Below, piece after piece: positions 7,618 to 18,400 of a stretch of 64,000 nt of DNA. Numbering within the stretch: position 1 is the stretch's first letter; every line of letters begins with the position of its first letter. The stretch is from BJGV01 sp965205785 (GTDB taxonomy: Bacteria; Pseudomonadota; Gammaproteobacteria; Burkholderiales; Nitrosomonadaceae), in contig OZ242188.1 in assembly GCA_965205785.1 (NCBI GenBank), forward strand, positions 1,116,001-1,180,000. The letters are read 5' to 3'. The notes under the pieces are model-generated. The model searched no databases, had not been told where the DNA came from, and saw nothing but the letters and a program-made list of their open reading frames with translations. A program made the position numbers and the translations under genes.

Positions 7618-9534
7618 TTAAGCTGAGCCTACCTTTGTAGATATCTCTAGTTTAAGTCGATCAATCAGTTCCTGAAGAGACATTTGACCAAGATCAGAGC
7701 CAGATCGGGTGCGTACTGAAACCATTTCCGTTGCAACCTCCTTCGAGCCCACAATGATCTGGTAGGGCAACTTTTGTAAACTATGTTCCCTTATTTTATA
7801 GGGTATCTTTTCATTTCTCAAGTCTGCATGTGCTCGGATACCACTACACTTAAGTTCCTCAGTAATTTTTTTAGCGTAATTTGCTTGTTTTTCAGAGATA
7901 TTAAGAACGACCACTTGCTTAGGTGAAAGCCATAAAGGGAGGGCTCCGGCATAGTTCTCTATGAGAATGCCAATAAAGCGTTCTAATGATCCTAAAATTG
8001 CTCGGTGCAGCATAACTGGAACTTTGCGAGAGTTATCTTCAGCAACAAATTCTGCCCCCAATCTTTCTGGCATTGAGAAGTCAAGTTGTAAAGTACCGCA
8101 TTGCCATAATCTCCCAATACTATCTTTTAGAGAGAAATCAATTTTTGGGCCATAAAAAGCACCTTCACCTGCTTGCAGTTCCCAGTTAAGTTGTTTGTAT
8201 TTTAGTGCCAATTCAAGAGCGTTCTCTGCCTCATCCCATTGCTCCTCTGTACCAACGCGCATTTGTGGACGTGTTGATAGTTTTACCAGAATTTCATTAA
8301 ACCCAAAGTCAGTATAAACTTTCTGTAATAGACTAATAAAGTTTACTACTTCATCTTGAATTTGGGTGACGGTACAGAAAATGTGCGCGTCATCTTGAGT
8401 GAATGCCCGTACTCGCATGAGGCCATGTAAGGCGCCTGAAGGCTCGTTTCGGTGACATGATCCAAATTCTGCCAGTCGTAATGGCAAATCACGATAGCTT
8501 TTTAATCCTTGGCTAAATACTTGAACATGACCTGGGCAATTCATAGGTTTAATCGCAAAATTACGTTCTTCTGAATGTGTAATGAACATATTTTCACGAA
8601 AATTCTCCCAATGTCCAGAACGTTCCCATAAGGCCCTATCAAGTACTTGAGGCGTCCGAATTTCTTGATAAAAGTTTTCTTTAAGTATTTTTCGTATATA
8701 TTGCTCTACCTGCTGCCAAATGTTCCAGCCATTTGGATGCCAAAACACCATACCAGGAGCCTCTTCCTGAATATGGAATAAGTCTAGTTGCTTACCAAGC
8801 TTACGATGGTCCCTTTTCTCAGCTTCCTCCAGACGGAGAAGATAGGCATCCTGGTCTTCTTTTTTAGTCCAGGCTGTACCGTAAATTCTTTGTAGCATTT
8901 CATTGTGAGAATCTCCACGCCAATAGGCACCTGCTACCTTCATCAACTTAAAAATCTTAAGTCTAGAGGTTACTGGGACATGTGGGCCACGGCATAGATC
9001 GGTAAAACTTCCCTGAGAATAAAGCGACACTTCTTCATCACCAGGAATAGCTTCAATGATTTGCGCTTTATAGTGCTCATTTTGATTTTTAAAAAACTTA
9101 ATTGCCTCAGATCGTTCCCATATTTTACGTTCTATTTTTAAATTACTTTTACTGATTTCAGACATACGTTTTTCAATTGCTTGCAAGTCATCTAGTGTGA
9201 AGGGGCGCTTATAAGAAAAATCATAATAGAATCCATTTTCAATTACCGGTCCGATTGTGACTTGAGCATCTGGAAATAATTCTTTTACTGCATGTGCAAG
9301 TAAATGAGCACTAGAATGACGAATAATCTCTAATCCTTCTGCGTCTTTTTCAGTCACAATAGATAGATCACTATCAGCTTTAATGAGATCAGATGTATCT
9401 ACTAATTTACCATTTATTTTACCTGCTATTGCTGCACGCGCTAGTCCAGTACCGATTGACTTTGCAACTTCCATTACTGTCACAGGCTGATTAAAATCAC
9501 GCTCCGAACCATCTGGCAGGCGAACTACTGGCAC
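7618..9534 (-). CDS. thrS: Threonine-tRNA ligase
   Basis: Class II synthetase charging tRNA-Thr. It starts at GTG 9534 with AAGGAA upstream. Domains of the 638 residues are an N-terminal TGS domain (about 1-62), an editing domain with the HSSAHLLAH zinc-type motif near residue 72, the catalytic core with NCPGHV and the RVRAFTQDDAHIF segment, and a C-terminal anticodon-binding domain. It is the first gene of the thrS-infC-rpmI-rplT cluster. The 147-base gap upstream contains only a weak hairpin. Confidence 0.98.
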   Translation of the reverse strand: MPVVRLPDGSERDFNQPVTVMEVAKSIGTGLARAAIAGKINGKLVDTSDLIKADSDLSIVTEKDAEGLEIIRHSSAHLLAHAVKELFPDAQVTIGPVIENGFYYDFSYKRPFTLDDLQAIEKRMSEISKSNLKIERKIWERSEAIKFFKNQNEHYKAQIIEAIPGDEEVSLYSQGSFTDLCRGPHVPVTSRLKIFKLMKVAGAYWRGDSHNEMLQRIYGTAWTKKEDQDAYLLRLEEAEKRDHRKLGKQLDLFHIQEEAPGMVFWHPNGWNIWQQVEQYIRKILKENFYQEIRTPQVLDRALWERSGHWENFRENMFITHSEERNFAIKPMNCPGHVQVFSQGLKSYRDLPLRLAEFGSCHRNEPSGALHGLMRVRAFTQDDAHIFCTVTQIQDEVVNFISLLQKVYTDFGFNEILVKLSTRPQMRVGTEEQWDEAENALELALKYKQLNWELQAGEGAFYGPKIDFSLKDSIGRLWQCGTLQLDFSMPERLGAEFVAEDNSRKVPVMLHRAILGSLERFIGILIENYAGALPLWLSPKQVVVLNISEKQANYAKKITEELKCSGIRAHADLRNEKIPYKIREHSLQKLPYQIIVGSKEVATEMVSVRTRSGSDLGQMSLQELIDRLKLEISTKVGSA

Positions 9535-9680
9535 AGTCTATTCCTTAGATAAAGAGATAGAGAAAATTATACCAGTGAATGTAATTCAAGATGCAGATCT
9601 TGGAGAAATTGCTTAATATTAATTAAAAGTAATTTTCTAGAATAAGTGTGCGCTACTATGAGAAAGTACTAAAATCAGTT

Positions 9681-11042
9681 TTATAGATTTACTTCTTTTC
9701 GTAGAGTATTAGAAATATATTTAGCCCAGTACTTGACCTTCTGTTTCGATTCACCCTCTACCATTACTCGTACAAGTGGTTCGGTACCAGATGCTCTAAG
9801 TAGTACACGGCCTTGACTGCCGAGGTCACGTTCAGCCTTTGTCTGAGCAGCTTTAATTGATTTAATAGGGAGAAAATCAAACCCTTTTGTTACTTTCACA
9901 TTAATAAGTTGCTGTGGATAGAGTGAAACACCACGTGAAAGTTCTGCCAGCGTCTTTCCAGAATCTTTTATTGCATGCAATACTTGTAATGCAGAAATAA
10001 TTCCATCACCTGTAGTATGTTTGTCTAGACAAATTATGTGGCCAGATCCTTCTCCTCCAAGCTCCCACCCCTTTTTTTGCAGTAGTTCCAACACATGTCT
10101 ATCGCCAACTTTAGCACGGGCAAATGGAATATTTAGTTTCTTAAAGTAGTTTTCTATAGCGAGATTAGTCATCAAAGTACCTACCACTCCGCCTTTGAGT
10201 AAGTTCTTTTTTTGGCGGTGTTTAGCCATTATGTAAATTAACTGATCACCGTCATAGAGCATTCCTTTCTTATCAGTCATGATCATACGATCACCGTCTC
10301 CGTCAAGAGCAATACCGATATCAGCTTTATATTGTTTGACAGCTTTTTGTATTGTTGTGGTATGTGTGGCACCATATTCTTGATTAATGTTTAGTCCATC
10401 AGGTTGTGCTCCAACAATAACTACGTCTGCACCTAGTTCATGTAGTACGTGACCAGCAATGTGGTAGGTTGCTCCATGTGCACAATCAATCACGATACGC
10501 ATACCATGTAAATCAAGATGATATGGAAAGGTGCTTTTACAAAATTCTATATAGCGTCCAGATGCATCATTAACTCTTCTTGCTTTACCTAGCTGAGCAG
10601 AGGGCATAGATATTAATGGTGCATTTAAGCCCATCTCAATTTCGTTTTCTATTTTATCGGATAGTTTATTTCCTGAAGCAGAAAAAAACTTGATACCATT
10701 ATCTTCAAATGGATTGTGTGATGCTGAGATTACAATTCCTGCTTGTAATCTTAGCGCACAGGTTAGATAGGCAACACCCGGAGTAGGCATAGGACCGGTT
10801 AATAGTACATCTACTCCAGCTGCAGAAAGGCCCGCTTGTAAAGCTGACTCTAACATATAGCCTGATATACGCGTATCCTTCCCTATTAATACTGCTGGAC
10901 GTTCATCTTTAGACAAGTATCTGTCAGTTGAGGCAAGTACTTTACCTGCAGAATAGCCTAGGTGCATGATAAATTCTGGCGTGATAGGGGTATTTCCTAC
11001 CCGTCCACGTATACCATCAGTACCGAAAAATTTTTTGGTCAA
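9681..11042 (-). CDS. glmM: Phosphoglucosamine mutase
   Basis: Converts glucosamine-6-phosphate to glucosamine-1-phosphate for peptidoglycan and LPS. The phosphoserine loop is ISASHNPFEDNG (near residue 101), the metal loop DGDGDRM lies near 242, and the C-terminal phosphate-binding loop is RASGTEPLVRVM. The start is a TTG (11042) giving MTKKFFGTDGIRG. It lies 62 bases after folP, as in the widespread ftsH-folP-glmM order. Confidence 0.98.
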   Translation of the reverse strand: MTKKFFGTDGIRGRVGNTPITPEFIMHLGYSAGKVLASTDRYLSKDERPAVLIGKDTRISGYMLESALQAGLSAAGVDVLLTGPMPTPGVAYLTCALRLQAGIVISASHNPFEDNGIKFFSASGNKLSDKIENEIEMGLNAPLISMPSAQLGKARRVNDASGRYIEFCKSTFPYHLDLHGMRIVIDCAHGATYHIAGHVLHELGADVVIVGAQPDGLNINQEYGATHTTTIQKAVKQYKADIGIALDGDGDRMIMTDKKGMLYDGDQLIYIMAKHRQKKNLLKGGVVGTLMTNLAIENYFKKLNIPFARAKVGDRHVLELLQKKGWELGGEGSGHIICLDKHTTGDGIISALQVLHAIKDSGKTLAELSRGVSLYPQQLINVKVTKGFDFLPIKSIKAAQTKAERDLGSQGRVLLRASGTEPLVRVMVEGESKQKVKYWAKYISNTLRKEVNL

Positions 11043-11104
11043 TATAGTTATCCATTAAAAGTTAGAATTATGATGCTAAACAAGCAGACTCCACTCTATC
11101 ATTT

Positions 11105-11926
11105 TTACACCTTGTTAGTTACGGCATTATAAATTGCTAGCGCATCTTTTGTTGCTTTTACATCATGTACTCGTAGAATTTTAGCGCCATTAATTGCAGC
11201 TAGTAAAGCTGCTGAAATACTGGAGTAAGTCTGCTCTTTTTCTTTGCTCCCAGTGATCTCTCTTAACATAGACTTGCGCGATAATCCTACCAGAATAGGT
11301 ATACCCATATCTGTGAATTGATCAAGACATCGTAGTAACTTAAGATTATGTTCTAGAGTTTTACCAAATCCGAATCCGGGGTCTATTGTTATTCGCTCTC
11401 GCTGTATTCCCGCAGCTTGTGCTGCATCTATGCGTTGCTGTAAAAAATCTTTTATTTCTGTTATTACATCTTCATATTGGGGATTTAGCTGCATATATTG
11501 TGGTTTTCCTTGCATGTGTACTATGCATACTGTTGCTTCCTCATCTGCTACAGCTTCAAGTGCTCCAGGAGATTGTAGAGCATTGATGTCATTAATCATT
11601 GTTGCACCAGCTTTTATTGTTGCACGCATTATTTCTGGTTTGGATGTGTCAACAGAAATTGGAGTATTCTTGTTAGCTAGGGCTTGTACTACAGGGAGAA
11701 CACGATGTAACTCTTCTTCAACGCAAACAGGGGAGCTCCCAGGACGAGTTGACTCACCACCAATATCCAATATGTCAGCACCTTCTTCAATTAACTTTTC
11801 AGCATGAGATACAGCATCATTGCAGGATGCGTACAACCCACCGTCAGAAAAAGAATCTGGCGTTACGTTTATAATTCCCATTACAAGAGGGGAGCTATAG
11901 GAAGAGAGTGCTAGAGTTTTTTGCAA
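11105..11926 (-). CDS. folP: Dihydropteroate synthase
   Basis: Condenses pterin diphosphate and p-aminobenzoate in folate synthesis, and is the sulfonamide target. The signature segments are MGIINVTPDSFSDGG near residue 16, DIGGESTRPGS, and DPGFGFGKTLEHN. The 273-residue length is normal. The start is TTG at 11926. It follows ftsH by 113 bases and precedes glmM. Confidence 0.97.
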   Translation of the reverse strand: MQKTLALSSYSSPLVMGIINVTPDSFSDGGLYASCNDAVSHAEKLIEEGADILDIGGESTRPGSSPVCVEEELHRVLPVVQALANKNTPISVDTSKPEIMRATIKAGATMINDINALQSPGALEAVADEEATVCIVHMQGKPQYMQLNPQYEDVITEIKDFLQQRIDAAQAAGIQRERITIDPGFGFGKTLEHNLKLLRCLDQFTDMGIPILVGLSRKSMLREITGSKEKEQTYSSISAALLAAINGAKILRVHDVKATKDALAIYNAVTNKV

Positions 11927-12039
11927 TGAAAGAACTAAGAAGAAACTCGGGAAGAGTCTTAGATTGTTGTATTCTATCGGCTACCCGAGGCTTATCTTAT
12001 AGTTGTAGATGAAGGCACATAAAAACACAGTTTCCTTTT

Positions 12040-13938
12040 TTATGCCTCCTGTGCAGGAGTCGCAGTAGTTGCGGGTGAGCCAGGAGGTGTCGGATCATCT
12101 TTTGGAGGAACCGGTGGAGATTGTGTAGGTTTTGGTGGGCGCGGGTCACGACCCTCCATTATGTCATTAATTTGTTCGGAATCAATAGTCTCCCATTCCA
12201 GTAAGGCTGTTGCCATAGCCTCTATCTTATCTCTGTTTTCTTCAATCAGTTTACGAGCAAGAGTGTACTGCTGATCAATTATGCGGCGAATTTCTTCATC
12301 CACATTTTTCATTGTAGCTTCACTCATATTCTTGTGAGTAGTGACAGAACGACCAAGAAAAACTTCACCTTCAGTTTCTCCATACACCATAGGGCCAAGT
12401 GACTCGGACATACCCCATTGAGTAACCATATTTCTAGCCATCTGTGTAGCTCGCTCAAAATCGTTAGATGCACCAGTTGTCATTTGTTTCATAAATACTT
12501 CTTCAGCAATACGCCCACCAAATAGTACAGCAATGGTTTGAAGTATCTCCTCGCGATCCATACTGAATCGGTCTTCAACAGGTAATTGCATTGTTACACC
12601 CAATGCACGTCCTCGTGGAATAATAGTAACTTTATGTACCGGATCAGTCTTAGGCAAAAGCTGTGCAACTACAGCATGCCCAGATTCATGATAGGCAGTA
12701 TTGCGTCTTTCATGCTCGGGCATTACTACCGAGCGTCGTTCCGCACCCATAAATATTTTGTCTTTAGCAGACTCAAAATCATCCATATCTACAAGTCTTT
12801 TATTAGCTCGTGCTGCAAAGAGCGCTGCTTCATTTACCAGATTTGCTAAATCAGCACCAGACATACCAGGAGTACCTCGCGCAATAATGTCTGCACGCAC
12901 ATCAGGAGAAATTGGCACTTTTCTCATATGGACATGGAGAATCTGTTCGCGTCCACGTATATCAGGCAATGGTACTGTTACTTGCCGATCAAATCGACCA
13001 GGACGTAGCAATGCTGGGTCAAGAACATCAGGTCGGTTGGTTGCTGCAACTACAATTACACCAGCTGTTCCCTCAAAACCATCCATCTCAACCAACAATT
13101 GATTCAGAGTTTGTTCTCGTTCATCATTGCCGCCACCCAAGCCTGCGCCGCGCTGTCGACCAACAGCATCGATTTCATCAATAAAGATAATGCAGGGAGC
13201 ATTCTTTTTGGCTTGTTCAAACATATCACGTACTCGTGCAGCACCTACACCAACAAACATTTCAACAAAGTCTGATCCAGAAATAGTAAAGAAAGGGACC
13301 TTTGCTTCACCTGCAACTGCACGTGCTAGCAAGGTTTTGCCTGTACCAGGGTTGCCAACCATTAATACACCACGTGGAATATGGCCACCAAGTTTCTGAA
13401 ATTTACTTGGGTCACGTAGAAATTCAACTAATTCTGATACTTCTTCTTTGGCTTCCTCGCAACCTGCTACATCGGCAAACGTTACTTCGTTGGTAGACTC
13501 ATCCAACATGCGGGCTTTGCTCTTACCAAATGAAAAGGCACCACCACCACGTCCTCCACCCTGCATTTGACGCATGAAGAAAATCCAAACAGCTATTAGT
13601 AACAACATTGGGAACCACGATACAAAGATATTCATCAGTAGCGACGGCTCTTCTTCAGGCTTAGCATCTATTACTACGCCTGCTTTAAGTAAGTCACTTA
13701 CCATCCAGGGGTCAGAGGGAGAATACGTGATAAATCTTCTGCCATCTGCCTTAGTACCTTTTAGTGTACGTCCTTCTATAGTTACCTTAGCTATTCTGCC
13801 TTGTTTCACCTCATCGATGAACTGAGAATACTCCATTGGTGCCTGTGTAGATTGACGCGTACTGAACTGATTAAACACCGTCATTAATACCAGTGCAATC
13901 ACTAGCCAAATAACCATGTTTTTAATGAGATTGTTCAA
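12040..13938 (-). CDS. ftsH: ATP-dependent zinc metalloprotease FtsH
   Basis: Inner-membrane AAA+ protease for quality control and turnover of short-lived proteins such as LpxC in E. coli. It has two transmembrane segments (about residues 8-24 and 102-122), Walker A GNPGTGKT (195-202), Walker B IIFIDEID (250-257), and the zinc site HESGH (417-421). The start is TTG at 13938 with AAGGAG 6 bases upstream. The C-terminal tail of about 35 residues is unusually rich in proline (PPKPTQSPPVPPKDDP). It lies downstream of rlmE, the usual partner. Confidence 0.98.
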   Translation of the reverse strand: MNNLIKNMVIWLVIALVLMTVFNQFSTRQSTQAPMEYSQFIDEVKQGRIAKVTIEGRTLKGTKADGRRFITYSPSDPWMVSDLLKAGVVIDAKPEEEPSLLMNIFVSWFPMLLLIAVWIFFMRQMQGGGRGGGAFSFGKSKARMLDESTNEVTFADVAGCEEAKEEVSELVEFLRDPSKFQKLGGHIPRGVLMVGNPGTGKTLLARAVAGEAKVPFFTISGSDFVEMFVGVGAARVRDMFEQAKKNAPCIIFIDEIDAVGRQRGAGLGGGNDEREQTLNQLLVEMDGFEGTAGVIVVAATNRPDVLDPALLRPGRFDRQVTVPLPDIRGREQILHVHMRKVPISPDVRADIIARGTPGMSGADLANLVNEAALFAARANKRLVDMDDFESAKDKIFMGAERRSVVMPEHERRNTAYHESGHAVVAQLLPKTDPVHKVTIIPRGRALGVTMQLPVEDRFSMDREEILQTIAVLFGGRIAEEVFMKQMTTGASNDFERATQMARNMVTQWGMSESLGPMVYGETEGEVFLGRSVTTHKNMSEATMKNVDEEIRRIIDQQYTLARKLIEENRDKIEAMATALLEWETIDSEQINDIMEGRDPRPPKPTQSPPVPPKDDPTPPGSPATTATPAQEA

Positions 13939-14116
13939 GATAGCTCCTTGGTTTACCCCGTAAAAATTCCTAATATCCTATTTTAAACCCATTTAAGGAT
14001 TTATAACAGATAGCGTGCTTCGGACTGAAACGTAATTCACCTTATTGTTGCGAATAAATATCATGCTAGAGAAAGTAAATATTCTTTATTTTCTTAGGCT
14101 AATAATATATTTATGG

Positions 14117-14746
14117 CTACGGTACTTTCCCATGTTTCTTTAATCCTAGCAAATAAATTTCGTTACTACGATCACGTGATGCCTTAGGTTTCCGTGTCAC
14201 TACCTGTTGAAATGACAAACGCATAGTATTCATAAATTGCTCAAAACCAGAACCTTGGAACACTTTGACTAAGAAATTGCCGCCAGAGTTCAATTGTGCC
14301 ATTGAAAATCTCAAGGCTAATTCGGCTAAATACATACAACGCGCCTGATCACTCATCACTATACCGCTTATATTGGGTGACATATCAGAAATAACAAGGT
14401 CAACAGGCCTTCCTTCAAGTTTTTCTCTTAGTTCAGTTAGGGTGGATTCTTCCTCGAAATCACCCTGTATAAAAGTGACACCAGGTAGAGTTTTCATTTC
14501 TAGAATATCAAGCGAGAATATTTTTCCATTCAAACCTATTTTATTCGCCGCTACCTGAGACCATCCGCCTGGCGAGGCACCCAGATCTACTATGGTCATT
14601 CCTGGCTTTAGTAAGTTGTCACGTTTAGAGATTTCTATCAGCTTGTATGCGGCACGTGAACGGTAGCCTTCTTTATTCGCTTGTTTTACGAAGAAATCAT
14701 TTATGTGTCCTCTAATCCAGGCTTTGCGGGATCTGGCATTCTTCAT
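14117..14746 (-). CDS. rlmE: 23S rRNA (uridine-2'-O)-methyltransferase RlmE
   Basis: Methylates U2552 of 23S rRNA using SAM. Motif I is VDLGASPGGWSQVAA near residue 55. The catalytic K-D-K-E set is suggested by the YRSRAAYKLIEI, SDMSPNISG and FLVKVFQGSGF segments. At 209 residues it is normal for the FtsJ family. A TTG one codon upstream (14749) is also possible. It sits between greA and ftsH, as in many proteobacteria. Confidence 0.97.
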   Translation of the reverse strand: MKNARSRKAWIRGHINDFFVKQANKEGYRSRAAYKLIEISKRDNLLKPGMTIVDLGASPGGWSQVAANKIGLNGKIFSLDILEMKTLPGVTFIQGDFEEESTLTELREKLEGRPVDLVISDMSPNISGIVMSDQARCMYLAELALRFSMAQLNSGGNFLVKVFQGSGFEQFMNTMRLSFQQVVTRKPKASRDRSNEIYLLGLKKHGKVP

Positions 14747-14881
14747 CAAAAGTATCTAGATTTTTTGAGGGAGCTCATTTTAATCTTCACGGTTTATCTT
14801 TTTTGGTAAATATTTTCCATATCAATATAGTAAAGATTTTGGTTTTTTTTATCGTGCAAAATAGATAAGATCTTTATGGCT

Positions 14882-15358
14882 TTAAATGTATTTCACATTT
14901 AGAATCTCGTATTCTCTTGTTCCACCTGGGGCAATAACTTCTGCTACATCACCTTGGTGTTTTCCAATTAAAGCACGAGAAATGGGTGAGCTGATAGAAA
15001 TTTTACCTTGTTTGATATCAGCTTCATCGTCACCAACTATTTGGTAAGTAACTATTGTGTCATTCGTTACATCTTCAAGATCAATTGTGGCGCCAAATAC
15101 ACAAGCACCATCGGCATCAAGTTGTGCTGGATTAATAATCTGTGCATTAGAAAGTTTGCCTTCCAGCTCTGAAATTCGTCCCTCAATAAACCCTTGTTTT
15201 TCTTTTGCAGCATCGTATTCAGCATTTTCTGAAAGATCTCCATGTGAGCGGGCTTCGGCAATAGCATCAATTACTGCTGGGCGTTGTATTGTCTTCAGTT
15301 CGTGCAGTTCGGTGCGTAACTTTTCCGCGCCAATCTCTGTTAATGGAATAGTACTCAT
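14882..15358 (-). CDS. greA: Transcription elongation factor GreA
   Basis: Rescues backtracked RNA polymerase by stimulating transcript cleavage. It has an N-terminal coiled coil (about residues 1-75) with the acidic tip region ENAEYDAAKEKQGF, and a C-terminal FKBP-like domain ending ISRALIGKHQGDVAEVIAPGG. The ATG at 15358 gives 158 residues, the usual family length; a GTG three codons upstream is less likely. It follows carB by 88 bases. Confidence 0.97.
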   Translation of the reverse strand: MSTIPLTEIGAEKLRTELHELKTIQRPAVIDAIAEARSHGDLSENAEYDAAKEKQGFIEGRISELEGKLSNAQIINPAQLDADGACVFGATIDLEDVTNDTIVTYQIVGDDEADIKQGKISISSPISRALIGKHQGDVAEVIAPGGTREYEILNVKYI

Positions 15359-15446
15359 GGAATCCACTCTCTTTAGTTATTTTTTAGATTTTGGTTGCTG
15401 TTCTTCATTTATACATAGGGACAAATTAGAATAAGGCAACTTAGAT

Positions 15447-18400
15447 TTACTTCGCTATATGCAATGTTTGTAAGTCATAAGCTTGTAATTCTCCCATATT
15501 AGTCATACTAATGCATGCAGCACGCGCACCTGCTAATGTGGTGAAGTAAGTTACTCTTGCTTGTAGTACTGCATGGCGGATCGAGTATGAATCTTGAATT
15601 GCACTTCGTTTATCTTCTACTGTATTAATAATTAGATTTATTTCTCCATTCTTGATCATATCAACAATGTGGGGACGTCCTTCTGCTACCTTATTTACCG
15701 GGATAACCTCCAGCCCTGCTTTGGTTAATTCAGCTGCAGTACCACGTGTAGCATAAAGGGTGAACCCTAGTTCTGCAAGTTTACGGGCAGTTTCTACAGC
15801 AGGATGCCTATCTGATTTACGTACACTGATAAAAATATTTCCTGCTGTAGGTAATTTTACTCCGGCTGCTAACTGAGATTTTACAAACGCTTCTGCAAAA
15901 GTGTTCCCCACTCCCATTACCTCGCCGGTAGATTTCATTTCTGGTCCAAGTATGGTGTCTACACCAGGAAATTTAATGAATGGGAAAACGGCCTCTTTAA
16001 CAGAAAAATAGGAGGGAATTACTTCATCGTCTAGGCCTTGCTGATGGAGTGTTATTCCTACCATACAGCGAGCAGAAATTTTTGCTAATTGTAATCCCGT
16101 AGCTTTGGATACAAAAGGTACAGTACGTGATGCTCTTGGGTTCACCTCAAGCACATATACGATATCATCCTGAATAGCGAATTGTACGTTCATTAGACCT
16201 ACTACCTGAAGAGCTTTTGCCATTGCTGTAGTCTGTCTATTTAATTCATTTCTCATATCGGATGATAGACTGAATGGAGGTAGTGAGCAGGCCGAATCAC
16301 CTGAGTGGACACCTGCTTGTTCAATGTGTTCCATGACGCCACCTATTAGTACCGTTTCACCGTCACAGATTGCATCCACATCTACTTCAATTGCATCGTT
16401 TAGGAAATGATCCAATAAGACTGGTGAATCGTATGATACTTTTACTGCTTCGCGCATATATCGTTCAAGCTCTTTTTGTTCATGGACGATTTCCATAGCA
16501 CGCCCACCAAGTACATAACTTGGACGTACTACCAATGGATAACCAATTTCATCAGCGGCAGCCAAGGCAGAGGAGTAGTCACGTGCTGTGCGGTTTATAG
16601 GTTGCTTTAAACCAAGCTGGCGTAGCATCTTTTGGAAGCGTTCGCGGTCTTCTGCGCAATCTATCATATCTGGGCTAGTACCAATGATTGGAACCCCGTT
16701 TGCCTCAAGATCACGTGCTAATTTTAATGGCGTTTGTCCACCATATTGAACAATTACTCCAAAAGGCTTCTCTAGCTCGACAATTTCAAGCACATCTTCC
16801 AAAGTTAGTGGTTCAAAATATAGTCGATCAGAAGTATCGTAGTCAGTTGAGACTGTTTCTGGATTACAATTTACCATTATTGTCTCAAAGCCATCTTCGC
16901 GTAGAGCCAGTGCAGCATGGACACAACAGTAATCAAACTCAATACCTTGCCCTATTCGGTTTGGCCCACCACCTAACACTATAATTTTCTTTCTATCAGT
17001 GGGTAGTGCTTCACATTCTTCTTCATAAGTTGAGTACATATAAGCAGTGGAAGTAGCAAATTCAGCCGCACATGTATCTACTCGTTTGTATACGGGACGT
17101 ATATTGTGATGGTGTCGTATAGTACGAATCGCAGTTTGTTCAGTATTCAATAATTTTGCTAGCCGTTTATCAGAAAAACCGCTACGTTTTAGCTTGAGTA
17201 ATGTGTCCTGATTAAGTTCATCTAGTGTTTTATTAGTAAGTAATTGTTCTTGTTTAACCAGATCTTCTATTTGTATCAGGAACCAAGGATCAATTCGTGT
17301 CAGAGTATGAATTTCACTGAGACCCATTCCACAACGGAATGCGTCAGCAATATACCAAATACGTTCTGGACCAGGGTCACCTAATTCGGTTTCAATAGTT
17401 TCAATCTCACTTGTCTTTTCCCTTAATCCATCGGAGCCAGTTTCTAATCCACGAAGAGCTTTCTGGAGAGATTCCTGAAAAGTACGTCCTATTGCCATAA
17501 CCTCTCCAACTGATTTCATTTGTGTTGTTAGGCGGTCATTTGCTTGAGGGAACTTTTCGAAAGCAAAGCGTGGAATTTTGGTAACGACATAATCAATAGT
17601 TGGTTCAAATGAGACAGGTGTTATTTTGTTAGTAATATCGTTTCTAAGTTCATCTAATGTATAACCAATAGCAAGTTTAGATGCTACTTTGGCAATGGGG
17701 AATCCGGTTGCCTTTGACGCTAAGGCAGAGGAGCGCGAAACTCGTGGATTCATTTCAATTACTAGCAAACGACCATCTTGTGGATTAACTGCAAACTGCA
17801 CATTTGAGCCTCCGGTCTCTACACCAATCTCACGTAACACTGCGATTGAAGCATTACGCATGATTTGATATTCTTTATCAGTTAACGTTTGTGCTGGGGC
17901 AACTGTGATGGAGTCACCGGTATGGATACCCATTGGATCAAGATTCTCGATAGTACAAACGATGATACAGTTATCCAACTTGTCCCGTACTACTTCCATT
18001 TCAAACTCTTTCCAGCCAATTACTGATTCCTCGATCAGTAACTCTTCGGTTGGAGAAGCTTCCAACCCATGTTCACAAATGCTAAGAAATTCTTCCCGGT
18101 TGTAGGCTATACCCCCCCCGCTACCACCCATGGTAAAAGAAGGGCGGACTATAGTTGGGTAGCCAACCATTGCCTGTACTTGTAATGCTTCTTCAAGGCT
18201 ATGGGCGATGGCAGAACGTGCCGAACTTAAATTAATATTTTTCATGGCCTGCTTAAATTTCTCACGATCTTCTGCCTTATCAATGGCTTCACGTGATGCG
18301 CCAATCAACTCCACATTATAGTTATCTAGTACACCATGTTTGGCTAAATCTAGGGCACAGTTCAATGCAGTTTGTCCACCCATAGTAGGTAGTAATGCAT

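Noticed and set aside
11386..11807. Plus-strand open frames opposite folP
   Set aside because: They lie wholly inside a clear folP gene on the other strand, show no domain, and have low-complexity composition. Shadow frames.
12586..13825. Several plus-strand open frames opposite ftsH
   Set aside because: All sit within the well-conserved ftsH coding region and have no ribosome binding site or recognisable motif.
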